Source: a virus. From it: a DNA stretch of 24,486 bases. Under the pieces are notes generated by a model. It did not search any database. It saw only the letters and a program-made list of their open reading frames with translations, and was not told the DNA's origin. Below are positions 1 to 7,807 of this stretch, piece after piece (position 1 is the first letter of the stretch; each line of letters starts with the position of its first letter). The DNA lies in IMG/VR virus record IMGVR_UViG_3300042091_000324, positions 1 to 24,486 of that record; one strand, 5' to 3'. The position numbers were made by a program, and so were the translations under genes.

Positions 1-68
1 CGATGCCGGATCGTCTCGACTACGCCCGCCGCATGACCGCGGCGGCGCAGGGCAAGAAGGTCGCCTGA
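1..68 (+). CDS. C-terminal end of an upstream phage gene (partial)
   Basis: An open frame runs from the left edge to a TGA at 66-68. The visible part from the ATG at position 3 encodes 21 residues ending in GKKVA, but this ATG has no upstream context, so the true start is probably outside the window. The tail is basic and rich in Ala and Lys. In T7-like phages the gene just before the capsid gene is usually the scaffolding protein, and a scaffold or portal-proximal protein is possible here. The visible residues are too few to decide. The next gene starts one base after this stop. Confidence 0.45.
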   Translation, partial: MPDRLDYARRMTAAAQGKKVA

Positions 69-69
69 C

Positions 70-288
70 ATGACCGTTTTCGTCGCCACCTTCGTCGACC
101 AGGCCTTCGACAAGAAGTCGGCTGAGGTTGCCTATATCGCGCGCATGTTGCACAAGATGGCCGACGATGTCCAAAAGACGCAGGGGACGGTCAGCGCCGC
201 GACCTCCGTGCTGCATTCCAACGCGGCGGGAACGGCGAACACCGCTGTCGCTTCGTGGACCTACACGGCAAGCGCGTCCAATCCGTGA
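70..288 (+). CDS. Small hypothetical virion-operon protein, 72 aa
   Basis: This 72-residue protein begins with MTVFVATFVDQ and is rich in Ala, Ser and Thr in its second half. I do not recognise a family. It follows the preceding stop by one base and has a purine-rich AGAAGG about nine bases before its ATG, which supports real translation. It lies directly before the major capsid gene, 17 bp away, so a head-related role (small scaffold or minor capsid component) is a guess from position only. There is no signal peptide or membrane segment. Its third codon positions are GC-rich like those of its neighbours. Confidence 0.6.
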   Translation: MTVFVATFVDQAFDKKSAEVAYIARMLHKMADDVQKTQGTVSAATSVLHSNAAGTANTAVASWTYTASASNP

Positions 289-305
289 TCTGAAAGGGAA
301 TTCCG

Positions 306-1259
306 ATGGCCGTCTCGAACCTCATGACCCTCACGGAATACGCCAAGGGAATGGCGCCGGAGGACGTTCGCCGCCCCGTGATCGAGATGTTCACGCAGTA
401 CAGCGACGTTTTCGAGGTCATGCCTTTCGAGGGGTTGAAGGGCTCCAAGTACGTCGGCTATCGCGAAGCCTCGCTGGCGACGCCGGTGTTCCGCGCCGTC
501 AACGAGGCGTCTTCGTCCGGGCATGGCGTGATCTCGCCGTTCGACGAAGCGACCTACATCATCGACCACGACATCGACATCGACCGCGCGATCCAGGATC
601 GCTTCGGCCCCGAGCGGCGCAATTACGAAGAACGGATGGGTATCACCGCCTTCGCCCGCCTGTGGATCGACACCTTCGTCAAGGGCGACCAGTCGGTCAA
701 TCCGCGCGTCTTCAACGGCCTCCAGGTTCGCGCGCAGAAGTTCGGCCGGATCTACTACAACTCGACGGCCTCGGGCGGCGCGGCGCTCAGCCTCGCCAAC
801 CTCGACACGATGCTCAACAACCTGTCGGGCAAGTCCGGCACTCGCTACCTGTTCGTCCCGTTCCTGTCGCTGCCCCTGTGGATTCAGGCGGCGCGCACCC
901 AGTCGCTGACCGGCTATGTCATGCAGACCTGGGACGAGATCGGCCGGCCGAAGCTGACCTACGCCGGCATCCGGCTTCTCTACGGCTACCCCAAGGACGA
1001 CCAGATTCCCGTCCTCCAGTTCAATGAAGTCGCCTACGGCACCGGCTCGGCGGTCACGTCGTCGATCTACGGCATGACGCTTGGCGAGGGCATGCTGCGC
1101 GGCATCTACGTCCGCAACCTGACGCCCGAAGACGTCGGCCTGCTGGAAGACCGCAAGACCTACCGCACCCACATCTCTTGGGACGTCGGTCTGGTCGACG
1201 AGTTCAAGTATTGCCTGACCCGCATGACCTCGTGGACCAACGCGCCGATCGTCGCGTGA
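306..1259 (+). CDS. Major capsid protein
   Basis: This 317-aa protein should form the icosahedral shell. It has the length of HK97-fold major capsid proteins of podophages and the expected start, with residues such as MTLTEYAKGMAPEDVRRPVIEMF followed by a phrase on moderate, charged strands (ATYIIDHDIDIDRAIQDRFG). The fold and family are inferred from sequence character and gene order: it lies upstream of a cement-like protein, the gp11-like adaptor and the gp12-like nozzle. The start ATG has AAGGGA a few bases upstream, and no better start lies nearby. There are no signal or membrane segments. It is clearly a phage head gene by context; the exact capsid family (for example the BPP-1 type) cannot be fixed by eye. 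Confidence 0.8.
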   Translation: MAVSNLMTLTEYAKGMAPEDVRRPVIEMFTQYSDVFEVMPFEGLKGSKYVGYREASLATPVFRAVNEASSSGHGVISPFDEATYIIDHDIDIDRAIQDRFGPERRNYEERMGITAFARLWIDTFVKGDQSVNPRVFNGLQVRAQKFGRIYYNSTASGGAALSLANLDTMLNNLSGKSGTRYLFVPFLSLPLWIQAARTQSLTGYVMQTWDEIGRPKLTYAGIRLLYGYPKDDQIPVLQFNEVAYGTGSAVTSSIYGMTLGEGMLRGIYVRNLTPEDVGLLEDRKTYRTHISWDVGLVDEFKYCLTRMTSWTNAPIVA

Positions 1260-1288
1260 TCGTGGGGCTGAATTAACAGGAGGCCCAG

Positions 1289-1816
1289 ATGGGCGACCGC
1301 ACTTACGGATTTGACGCCAACCTCGCTCTCGCCGACGGCGCCGCCGCTATGACGGCATCCGGCTACGCGCAGTATGGCGGCGCGGACGGCATCATCGATT
1401 GTGGCGGCAACCAGAACATCACGGTTACGCTGCCCTCGATTGCCGCTTCCTCGACGATCACGCCGCAGCAACAGCGCACTGACGCCGCGGTGGTCATCGA
1501 CGTCACCGCCATTGTCGTCACGTCGGGCTGCTACTACAAGCTGATGGTGCTGGTCTCGAACGACCCGGCCTTCGGCGCCACGAACGTCATGCAGGCCGGC
1601 GCGCTGCAACTCGCCATTGCCGGCACCGGCGATGTCCCCAACAACTTCACCCCGCCAGCGGTCCCCGCGATCGGCGGCAACCGCTACGAGATTCTGTTCT
1701 CCAACGAGCAGAACAACGTCAAGTACGAGTACGTCAAGCTGTACGTCGTGCTTGGCGGCTCGAACGCCTCCATCACCTTCAAGGCCTTCATGGCCGTCCT
1801 CCCGGCGATGCAGTAA
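1289..1816 (+). CDS. Probable capsid cement/decoration protein (Bbp16-like)
   Basis: This 175-aa protein follows the capsid gene by 29 bp and has the strongest ribosome-binding site in the operon, AGGAGG at 1278-1283, five bases before the ATG, consistent with high output. The N-terminus (YGFDANLALADGAAAMTAS, then IIDCGG) resembles the opening of Bbp16-family capsid cement proteins of Bordetella phage BPP-1, which bind the outside of the head. The rest alternates short beta-like segments and ends in VKLYVVLGG then AFMAVLPAMQ, as expected of a beta-sandwich. The family name is from memory of the motif and its position after the capsid gene, so it is a probable call. Confidence 0.6.
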   Translation: MGDRTYGFDANLALADGAAAMTASGYAQYGGADGIIDCGGNQNITVTLPSIAASSTITPQQQRTDAAVVIDVTAIVVTSGCYYKLMVLVSNDPAFGATNVMQAGALQLAIAGTGDVPNNFTPPAVPAIGGNRYEILFSNEQNNVKYEYVKLYVVLGGSNASITFKAFMAVLPAMQ

Positions 1817-1817
1817 C

Positions 1818-2378
1818 ATGGTCGAAGCGATCCAACTCAACGAGTACGTCAAGCTCTCGAACGTCGGGCCCGGCCTCGCCGCGATGGCCGACCGCGAACG
1901 GTCGATGGTCTATCTGTGGGACTGCGGTCCGACCGCGCCGAGCGCTCCCAAGCGCCCGGTTGCCCCGCGCGGCAAGGAAGGCGACCCAGAGTTCGATCTC
2001 GCGATGGTCGACTTCCGTCAAGCGATTATCGAGTACGAGGCCGACCTGCGAACCTACGGCGCCCGCAAGGACGAGTTTACCAAGTGGCAGACGCAGAACG
2101 GCGGCCCATTCGAGATCAAGATGTGGTCGGTCGACGCGCGCGATGCACTCGAGATCGAGGAGCGGGCGGTCAAGGAAGGGCTTGTCCCCGCGAAGCGCTA
2201 CTTCGTTTCGTCGCGCACGCCCGGCTTCGAGTCGCTACCCAATCAGGGCCTGCCTGGGAACATGAAGCCCGGCAAGGGCCATTTCGAGAATCTGCGCCGT
2301 GAGCGCGAGGGTGAGGCCGACCTTGACGAGGCCCGCCGCTCCGACCCGGTATTCGGCTCCAGGGAGATGCGAGCATGA
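1818..2378 (+). CDS. Hypothetical phage structural-operon protein, 186 aa
   Basis: The open frame reaches back to 1617, but the ATG at 1818 lies just after the stop of the preceding gene and is the natural start, giving 186 residues. The protein is hydrophilic and charged, with a Pro-rich stretch near residues 35-50 (PTAPSAPKRPVAPRG), a helix-rich middle and a basic/acidic C-terminus. It has no signal or membrane segment. I do not recognise the family. Its last bases overlap the next gene as ATGA, indicating translational coupling. A head-completion or virion-associated role is inferred from location only. Confidence 0.7.
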   Translation: MVEAIQLNEYVKLSNVGPGLAAMADRERSMVYLWDCGPTAPSAPKRPVAPRGKEGDPEFDLAMVDFRQAIIEYEADLRTYGARKDEFTKWQTQNGGPFEIKMWSVDARDALEIEERAVKEGLVPAKRYFVSSRTPGFESLPNQGLPGNMKPGKGHFENLRREREGEADLDEARRSDPVFGSREMRA

Positions 2379-2968
2379 ACACGAAACACTGGCTCATTGG
2401 GTCGCTCGCCGCTGCGGCGCTCGCTCTCGGTCTCGCCCTCCCGGCAGAAGCTGGCTCGGTCATGTGCGCGCCGGGCGCGGCGGCTACCGGGTCTCAAGCC
2501 GGGACGTTCGGCGGGACTAACTCTGCCGTCCCCTCGCAGACGCTCTACATCCTGAACTCAATGGGCTGTGCGGTCATCGCCAGCGGCGACGTCGGCTATG
2601 CCCGGTCGCAGGGCTGGGCTCCCGGCCCGAACCTGTTCACGGTCCAATTCGGCCCGTTCTCGGCGCAGTCGACCACGGCGAACTCGCCGATCCTACCGCC
2701 CGGCGCATCCATCATCGCGATCCAGGCGATCGAGACGGCGGGGCAGATCGTCACCGGCGGACTCGACGTCGGCACGGCTGGTTCATCCAGCCAGACGATC
2801 GCCGCGGCTGTCGCCGTGGGCGCCAGCGCCACGGTGGGCATCACCCCGCTCAGCGGTTACGTCATTCCCCCCACCGGCGTCCAGGTCTTCTTCAACGCCC
2901 ATACCAACTGGTCCGACGCCGCTGTGGTCAAGGGCACGATCTTCTACAGCCTGACCTCGCCGTACTGA
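2375..2968 (+). CDS. Exported small virion-operon protein with Sec signal peptide
   Basis: This 197-aa protein begins with a textbook Sec signal peptide: basic MNTKHW, a hydrophobic run of Ala and Leu at residues 8-22, and a probable cleavage after AEA near residue 26. The mature part is Gly-, Ala-, Ser- and Thr-rich with short beta-strand-like segments (LFTVQFGPF, then GVQVFFNAHTNW) and two Cys residues, as in small beta-sandwich structural proteins of phages. The start overlaps the previous stop as ATGA. A strong intrinsic terminator follows. Export is unexpected for a protein encoded between head and tail genes; it could be a periplasmic protein or a virion decoration protein. The function is unknown. 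Confidence 0.75.
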   Translation: MNTKHWLIGSLAAAALALGLALPAEAGSVMCAPGAAATGSQAGTFGGTNSAVPSQTLYILNSMGCAVIASGDVGYARSQGWAPGPNLFTVQFGPFSAQSTTANSPILPPGASIIAIQAIETAGQIVTGGLDVGTAGSSSQTIAAAVAVGASATVGITPLSGYVIPPTGVQVFFNAHTNWSDAAVVKGTIFYSLTSPY

Positions 2969-2992
2969 CGAGCGCCAGAAGCACAACGCGAG

Positions 2993-3025
2993 AGGCGGCC
3001 GCGCGAAATCGCCGCCGCCTTTTTT
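2993..3025 (+). terminator. Intrinsic terminator inside the virion operon
   Basis: AGGCGGC (2993-2999) pairs with GCCGCCT (3014-3020), and an inner GCG/CGC pairing extends the stem across a one-base mismatch around a GAAA-containing loop. A run of six T follows at 3020-3025. It lies 25 bp after the stop of the first exported protein and just before the next gene. It could make expression of the capsid and decoration genes exceed that of the tail genes. The structure is seen directly; termination efficiency is inferred. Confidence 0.7.
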
Positions 3026-3038
3026 GTTGGAGTGGATG

Positions 3039-3443
3039 ATGAAAAAGCTACTCGCCTCTTTCGCCCTCGTCTCCGCGCTTGCGTTGAGCGCCGCGGCTCT
3101 CGCGCAGACCACGCTCTACCAAACCTTGATCAACGTCGCGACCGGAACGACTGGCGCTGTCACCGCGACGCTGGCGGCCAACGCCGGCAAGACGACATGG
3201 ATTTGTGGCTTTGACGTTTCGGCGATCGGCGGCACGGCGGCCGTAGGGCCGGTGACCGTAACGGGCTTGCTCAGCGGCACGCTGACTTATCAGATGTCGT
3301 CTTCCGCCGCGGGCGTCACGCTCAGCCGAACTTTCACGCCATGCCTGCCAGGCAGCGCCATCAACCAAGCGATCGCCGTCGTCACCACGGCGGACGGCAC
3401 CGCAAGCGCAGTCGACGTCCAAGCGTGGGGCTTCTGGCAATAG
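3039..3443 (+). CDS. Second exported small virion-operon protein
   Basis: The frame could start at TTG 3024 or ATG 3036, but the ATG at 3039 lies six bases after GGAG and gives a clean signal peptide beginning MKKLLASFALVSALAL with cleavage expected after ALA near residue 22. The product is 134 aa. The mature domain has many short beta-strand-like stretches and two Cys in WICGFDVSAIGG and FTPCLPGS; it ends in VQAWGFWQ. I do not recognise a named family, although it has the look of small phage surface proteins. It comes just after the terminator and before the tail adaptor gene. It is the second signal-peptide protein in a row in this virion cluster, so the two may act together. Confidence 0.75.
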   Translation: MKKLLASFALVSALALSAAALAQTTLYQTLINVATGTTGAVTATLAANAGKTTWICGFDVSAIGGTAAVGPVTVTGLLSGTLTYQMSSSAAGVTLSRTFTPCLPGSAINQAIAVVTTADGTASAVDVQAWGFWQ

Positions 3444-3482
3444 ATCATTGCGTGAGCCCTGCCGTGCGGCGAAAGGTGCGGC

Positions 3483-4205
3483 ATGTACCAATTCCCGCTC
3501 GACGAACTCGCCCTTGTCAATCGCGCCTTGTCAGCCACGGGCGATAACCAAGTCGCCCAGGCTGACGATGGCTCCGACGAGTGGAACACCTGCGATCCAG
3601 CCTACCAGGCGGGCCTTGGGTACGCGGCGGAAAGCCATAGCTGGGGATTTGCCAAGCAGGTCTTGACGCTGACCGCCAGCCCGACGCCGCCGCAAGACGT
3701 GACGTGGGACACGGCATACCCGATCCCGAGCGATTGCGTCCACATCATCTGGATCAAGATCAACCAGGACGCGCCGACGGTCAACACGCCGACGCTGACG
3801 CTGTACGACATCATGGGGACGCCGAGCGGCCCTGTCATCGTTTGCAACGCCCAGGGCGGCCCGCCGCCGCCCACCACGCCGCAAGTCCCCGCGACGGTCA
3901 CGCTCTGCTACATCTCGAACTCAGGGGCGCTGTGCGACTCGACGAACGGCACGCCGACGCTCCTGCTTGCGCTGCAATCCTTCGTCATGTCGGGCATCTA
4001 TCGCGGGCTCCATGAAGACCCGGCCGAGGCCGACAAGATGTGGATGGCCGGCGAGAAGATGCTCCAGATGGCGCGCACGCGCTACGACCAGCAGAAGCCG
4101 AAGCGGCAGTTTTTCAACTCGCGCATGGCCGCCGCGCGCCGCGTGCGCCGCCCGTGGCCGCCCAACGGCCTGAACAATTGGGGCGGCAGCGGGGGACCGG
4201 GTTGA
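3483..4205 (+). CDS. Tail adaptor, tail tubular protein A-like (T7 gp11)
   Basis: This 240-aa protein should form the ring connecting the portal to the tail nozzle. It shows the pattern of T7 gp11-like proteins: an N-terminal helix ending in LVNRALSATGDNQV, a W-containing helix (SWGFAKQVLTLT), the core phrase TWDTAYPIPSDCVHIIW, and a late helix with ALQSFVMSGIYRGL that precedes a long charged helix. The C-terminus is basic and Gly-rich (GLNNWGGSGG). The middle loop, rich in Pro and Gly (residues 118-135), is longer than I expect. The gene lies before the nozzle gene with one small gene in between, as expected for a podophage tail module. Confidence 0.75.
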   Translation: MYQFPLDELALVNRALSATGDNQVAQADDGSDEWNTCDPAYQAGLGYAAESHSWGFAKQVLTLTASPTPPQDVTWDTAYPIPSDCVHIIWIKINQDAPTVNTPTLTLYDIMGTPSGPVIVCNAQGGPPPPTTPQVPATVTLCYISNSGALCDSTNGTPTLLLALQSFVMSGIYRGLHEDPAEADKMWMAGEKMLQMARTRYDQQKPKRQFFNSRMAAARRVRRPWPPNGLNNWGGSGGPG

Positions 4206-4219
4206 GAAGGATCGCCTAA

Positions 4220-4864
4220 ATGTCGCTGACGCGCGCTCAACTCCAATCCGAGGCGAACACCAACCTCGCCGACAACACGACTGGCTCAATCACGCCGGCG
4301 ATTCTGCGCAATATGATCCTCGACGTTTTGGCGAACCTGCCGACGTTGCTCGACGCCGACACCTTCGCCGCGGTCAAGACGTTCACCGTCCCGCCGGTCC
4401 TGACCGGGCTCACTGGCGTCCTGCAAGGGAATGGCTCGAGCGCGGTCACAGCGCTGACGAATGCAGCGCTCGCGGCGCTGGTTCCCCAGGGCAAGATCAC
4501 CATCACGGCGGCGGCGATCAACCTCAACGCGACCGGCGACACTGCGTTTGCCATCGCGCTGCCGAGCGGCTTCACGCGCTACAAGGTCTCTGAGCTGCAC
4601 GTCTCGCACGCCAGCCTTTCACTGACGACGGCGCAGATTGGTCTCTACACCGGCACGCTCCAGGGCGGCGTCAACATCGTGGCGCAGACCTTGACCGGCA
4701 TCACGCAGACGGCAACCGACACCAATCTGAACGCCTATAGCGCGACGATTGTCGACTCCGGCACGCGCTCCTACAACGACGCCAATCTCTATCTGAACGT
4801 CGGGACGGCGCAGGGCGCGGCGGCGACCGCCGACTTCACGCTCATCATCACGCCCCTGCCGTAG
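4220..4864 (+). CDS. Small phage structural protein between adaptor and nozzle
   Basis: This 214-aa protein begins MSLTRAQLQSEANTNLADN and then has ITPAILRNMILDVLAN, an N-terminal helix motif seen in several phage tail and receptor-binding proteins. The rest is beta-rich, with repeated hydrophobic strands (FTRYKVSELHVSHASLSL; YNDANLYLNVG) and a terminal strand FTLIITPLP. No signal or membrane segment is visible. The ATG follows AGAAGGA by a short spacer. It is probably a virion protein attached near the tail, but the exact role is not known. It ends four bases before the nozzle gene. Confidence 0.65.
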   Translation: MSLTRAQLQSEANTNLADNTTGSITPAILRNMILDVLANLPTLLDADTFAAVKTFTVPPVLTGLTGVLQGNGSSAVTALTNAALAALVPQGKITITAAAINLNATGDTAFAIALPSGFTRYKVSELHVSHASLSLTTAQIGLYTGTLQGGVNIVAQTLTGITQTATDTNLNAYSATIVDSGTRSYNDANLYLNVGTAQGAAATADFTLIITPLP

Positions 4865-4868
4865 CGCC

Positions 4869-7352
4869 ATGGCAATCCCGAAGATCATCGGCGCGCAACG
4901 CGACTTCTCGGCGGGGGAACTCGACGTTGCGATGAAGCGCGCCGATGAAAACCCGGTGATGAAGATCGGCGCGCGGCAAGCGTCGAACTGGCGCATCCTC
5001 AATTCCGGCGCCGCGTCGAACCGCCCTGGGCGCCGCATTCTGTTCCTGGAGACCGGCCGCGTCGAAAAGGTGCTGATGTCGCCGGGGAATGTGTTCTTCC
5101 TCGTCTTTGGCCCCGGCTATCTGCGCGTCTACAACGCCGCTGGCGCGAACGTCTTTTCCTCGACCGTGAAGGGCGACGGTGCGTCGGCAATCTCGTGGAC
5201 AATGGCGACGGTCGGAAATGTTTCTTTCGCTGTCGCGGCAGGATCGCAGCTTTCGATATACATCGCCTACGCCGATGGCGCCCCGAACAACGTCCCACAG
5301 GTTTTGACTTGGGATGGTGTGTCGCAAACGTCGACATGGACGCTGGCGACCTATGCTGAGACTGTTAAAATAACGGGCCAGAAGCGGACGTTATTCTATC
5401 GGATTTCACCACAAAATGTGACGATGCAGCCCAGCGGGTCTACGGGAAACGTGCAACTCACGTTTTCAGCCCAAGTCCTGACGGCTGGCATGATTAACAC
5501 CCGCATGAGTTACGCGGGAGTTCAGGTTATCATCACGAGTGTGACGGCTGCGGATTTTGTGACCCCGGTTGCTGGGCCGTCAAGATATGGGAAAGCGTCG
5601 GTTCAAGGAACATTGCCTGGAACACAGACCTTCGCGATGGGGGATAACCCGGCGATCTACTTCGCGGTCGGCGACTTGGTCAAAGGGTCCATTTCAGGCG
5701 CAGAAGGTATTGTCATCGCGACGTCCGGCACGCCCTACAACAACGGAATGACAGTCCAGTTGATTACGACGGCGACAGGTTCGTTGATTGGTTTCTATGA
5801 TGGCGTCTGGACAGTATCGAACGGAGACACCGTGGCGGGGCCGAGTGGCTCGACTCAAATCGATCCACAGAACGGCCCGAGCGACCAAACTCGAGCGCCG
5901 ATCATCAGCGGCCCACCGACTGCGATCTCGATTTGGGATAACGAGGTTATGAACACGTACTGGGGATATCCGTCCTCAGTTTTCTACGATCAGGAGCGGC
6001 TTGGCCTTTGCAATTTCTCTGCGTTGCCAAGTGCGGTCAGTTGGTCGGCAATCGGTCTTCCCCTCGACATGTACGTTGAGTCGACGGGCGCGTCGGTTAC
6101 GCAGGACTCCGCCATTTTTGAACTGGCGCCAGGCAAATCGCAAGTTCTGTTCGTCCTTCCAGGCATGGAATCGAGCGAATTCATCTTTTGCGACAACGCC
6201 ATCTACTATCTGCCTATCACGTTGCAGAACCCGCTTGAGCCGGGCTCCGTGGCGTTCAATCTCCTAAACTCACAGGGCTGTTCGCCAGGCGTGCGCCCAC
6301 AGCCGGTCCAGCAATCGATTCTGTTCGTCAAAGCCGGCGGCGTCGAGATGGGCGCGGTGCAGGCGCCGGGCGCTTACTACCGCCCCTACGTCGTTGACAG
6401 CGTGTCCGAATTTCACTCGCACCTTTTCACGGCCTCGCCGCCCGTCGCACTCGCGGTCCCGCCGGCGCCGAGCCAATTCGAGGAGAATTACGCCTACGTC
6501 TTACTCGCCGACGGCTCCATGGTCGTCGGCAAATACTCCATTCGACAGGGCTTGCTTGACGTGGGGCCGGACGGAAAGCCGAAGATCGGCTGGCTGCCGT
6601 GGACCGGCGATGGCGAGGTCGAATGGATTTCCGGGTCGGGCGCCGATCTGATCCTGACGACAAACTATCCGGCGAGCGGTGGATCTGGCTTCTCGAACGG
6701 CTTCTCGAGCGGCTTCGGCGGCGGCGGCCTTGTGAGCGTCGTCGAGCGTCTCGACGCCACGCAGTCGCTCGACTGTGCCCTTACAGTGAATAGCCTGCCG
6801 ACGGCGCTGGCGGCTCCGGGCGGCAAGGGGCCGCTGTGGTGGCTCCCCAACGCCAGCGTGACGCTGTTCGACGGCGCGCGGCCGATGGGGACGTATCAGA
6901 TCGACGCCAACGGCAACCTCGTGCCGCAGTTCAACGGCGGCGAGAATCTGTCCAGCGCGACGCTCGTCGCAGGACAACCGTGGACCTCCGTGCTCGAACC
7001 TTTCGTCCCTGACGCGCCGCCCGGCCAGAGCCAGCATCAGCGCATGTTCAAGCGGCGTGTGTCGCGCATGGCCGTCTACGTGTCGAACTCGACCGGCTTC
7101 CTGATGGCGCGGCTGTTCAGCGGGCCAATCACGCCAGCGACCGCCGCCGAGCTGGCGCTGGGGACGGTCATGAACACGTTCCGCATTCCCACATGGAACA
7201 TCGGCGACAACGTCGAGGTCGCGCCGCCGCTGCGCGAAGAGGCATATCGCTGGCGCCCGCTCGGCCGCTCCTACGACCCGCGCATGGCCGTGATCAAGGA
7301 CACGCCGGGTCCTTTGATCATTCACGAGATCGGCTTGGAGGCGAGTCTCTAA
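4869..7352 (+). CDS. Tail nozzle, tail tubular protein B-like (T7 gp12)
   Basis: This 827-aa protein has the size and the N-terminal signature of podophage nozzle proteins: RDFSAGELDVAMKRADEN, a short spacer, then ASNWRILNSGAASNRPGRR, followed by repeated beta-propeller-like strands (VFFLVFGPGYLRVYNAAG). It is expected to form the hexameric tube through which DNA leaves. The C-terminal part includes a Gly- and Ser-rich loop near residues 605-620. Codon use in about 5200-6280 (residues 110-470) is clearly less GC-biased than on either side, suggesting that a central segment was exchanged. The stop overlaps the next start as TAATG. Confidence 0.85.
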   Translation: MAIPKIIGAQRDFSAGELDVAMKRADENPVMKIGARQASNWRILNSGAASNRPGRRILFLETGRVEKVLMSPGNVFFLVFGPGYLRVYNAAGANVFSSTVKGDGASAISWTMATVGNVSFAVAAGSQLSIYIAYADGAPNNVPQVLTWDGVSQTSTWTLATYAETVKITGQKRTLFYRISPQNVTMQPSGSTGNVQLTFSAQVLTAGMINTRMSYAGVQVIITSVTAADFVTPVAGPSRYGKASVQGTLPGTQTFAMGDNPAIYFAVGDLVKGSISGAEGIVIATSGTPYNNGMTVQLITTATGSLIGFYDGVWTVSNGDTVAGPSGSTQIDPQNGPSDQTRAPIISGPPTAISIWDNEVMNTYWGYPSSVFYDQERLGLCNFSALPSAVSWSAIGLPLDMYVESTGASVTQDSAIFELAPGKSQVLFVLPGMESSEFIFCDNAIYYLPITLQNPLEPGSVAFNLLNSQGCSPGVRPQPVQQSILFVKAGGVEMGAVQAPGAYYRPYVVDSVSEFHSHLFTASPPVALAVPPAPSQFEENYAYVLLADGSMVVGKYSIRQGLLDVGPDGKPKIGWLPWTGDGEVEWISGSGADLILTTNYPASGGSGFSNGFSSGFGGGGLVSVVERLDATQSLDCALTVNSLPTALAAPGGKGPLWWLPNASVTLFDGARPMGTYQIDANGNLVPQFNGGENLSSATLVAGQPWTSVLEPFVPDAPPGQSQHQRMFKRRVSRMAVYVSNSTGFLMARLFSGPITPATAAELALGTVMNTFRIPTWNIGDNVEVAPPLREEAYRWRPLGRSYDPRMAVIKDTPGPLIIHEIGLEASL

Positions 7353-7801
7353 TGGGCCAAGCAGCATCCGCAGGCGCCGGCATCTTTGAGGCCGCAGGCT
7401 CGATAGTCCAGGGCATCGGGACTTCCAACGCCGACAAATACCAGGCCGCGGAGCAGGAGCAGGCCGCCCAATACGGCGACCTCAAGGCTGTCCAGACCAA
7501 CGCGGCGCTGACTCGCAACCTTAATCAGACGCTTGGCAACATCGACGCCGTCCGCGCGGCGGCGCGCACCGATCCGACCTCGCCGACAGGCGCGGCCGTG
7601 CGCAACACGGTCGAAGCGACCGGCACCGAGAACAAGAACATTCAGGTTGACTCGATCATGGCGCAGGCGGAACAGGACCGGGCGAACGCGGCCTATCTCC
7701 GCAGCGCGTCGAGCACGGCGCTGCTCAGCGGCACGATTGGCGCGTTCGGCGATTTGCTCAAGGGCTTCTCGGGAATGCCCGGCCTGTCGAGCGGGAGCTA
7801 A
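7352..7801 (+). CDS. Small internal virion protein (T7 gp14-like)
   Basis: The ATG at 7352 overlaps the preceding TAA by one base and gives a 149-aa product. The sequence is helix-forming: an N-terminal Gly/Ala segment (MGQAASAGAGIFEAAGSIV), a Gln/Glu/Ala-rich helical region with an NADKYQAAEQEQAAQYGD motif, a second region with RAAARTDPTSPTGAAVRNT, and a C-terminal Ala/Gly/Leu segment that could insert in membranes. This pattern and its place between the nozzle and the two large internal proteins match T7 gp14-like ejection proteins, which enter the host envelope during DNA delivery. Assignment is by position and composition, since this family is poorly conserved. Confidence 0.65.
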   Translation: MGQAASAGAGIFEAAGSIVQGIGTSNADKYQAAEQEQAAQYGDLKAVQTNAALTRNLNQTLGNIDAVRAAARTDPTSPTGAAVRNTVEATGTENKNIQVDSIMAQAEQDRANAAYLRSASSTALLSGTIGAFGDLLKGFSGMPGLSSGS

Positions 7802-7807
7802 ACGCAC

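Noticed and set aside
261-1172. A 303-aa - strand open frame opposite the capsid gene
   Set aside because: The + strand product is a coherent capsid-like protein in the right gene order, so this frame is its shadow.
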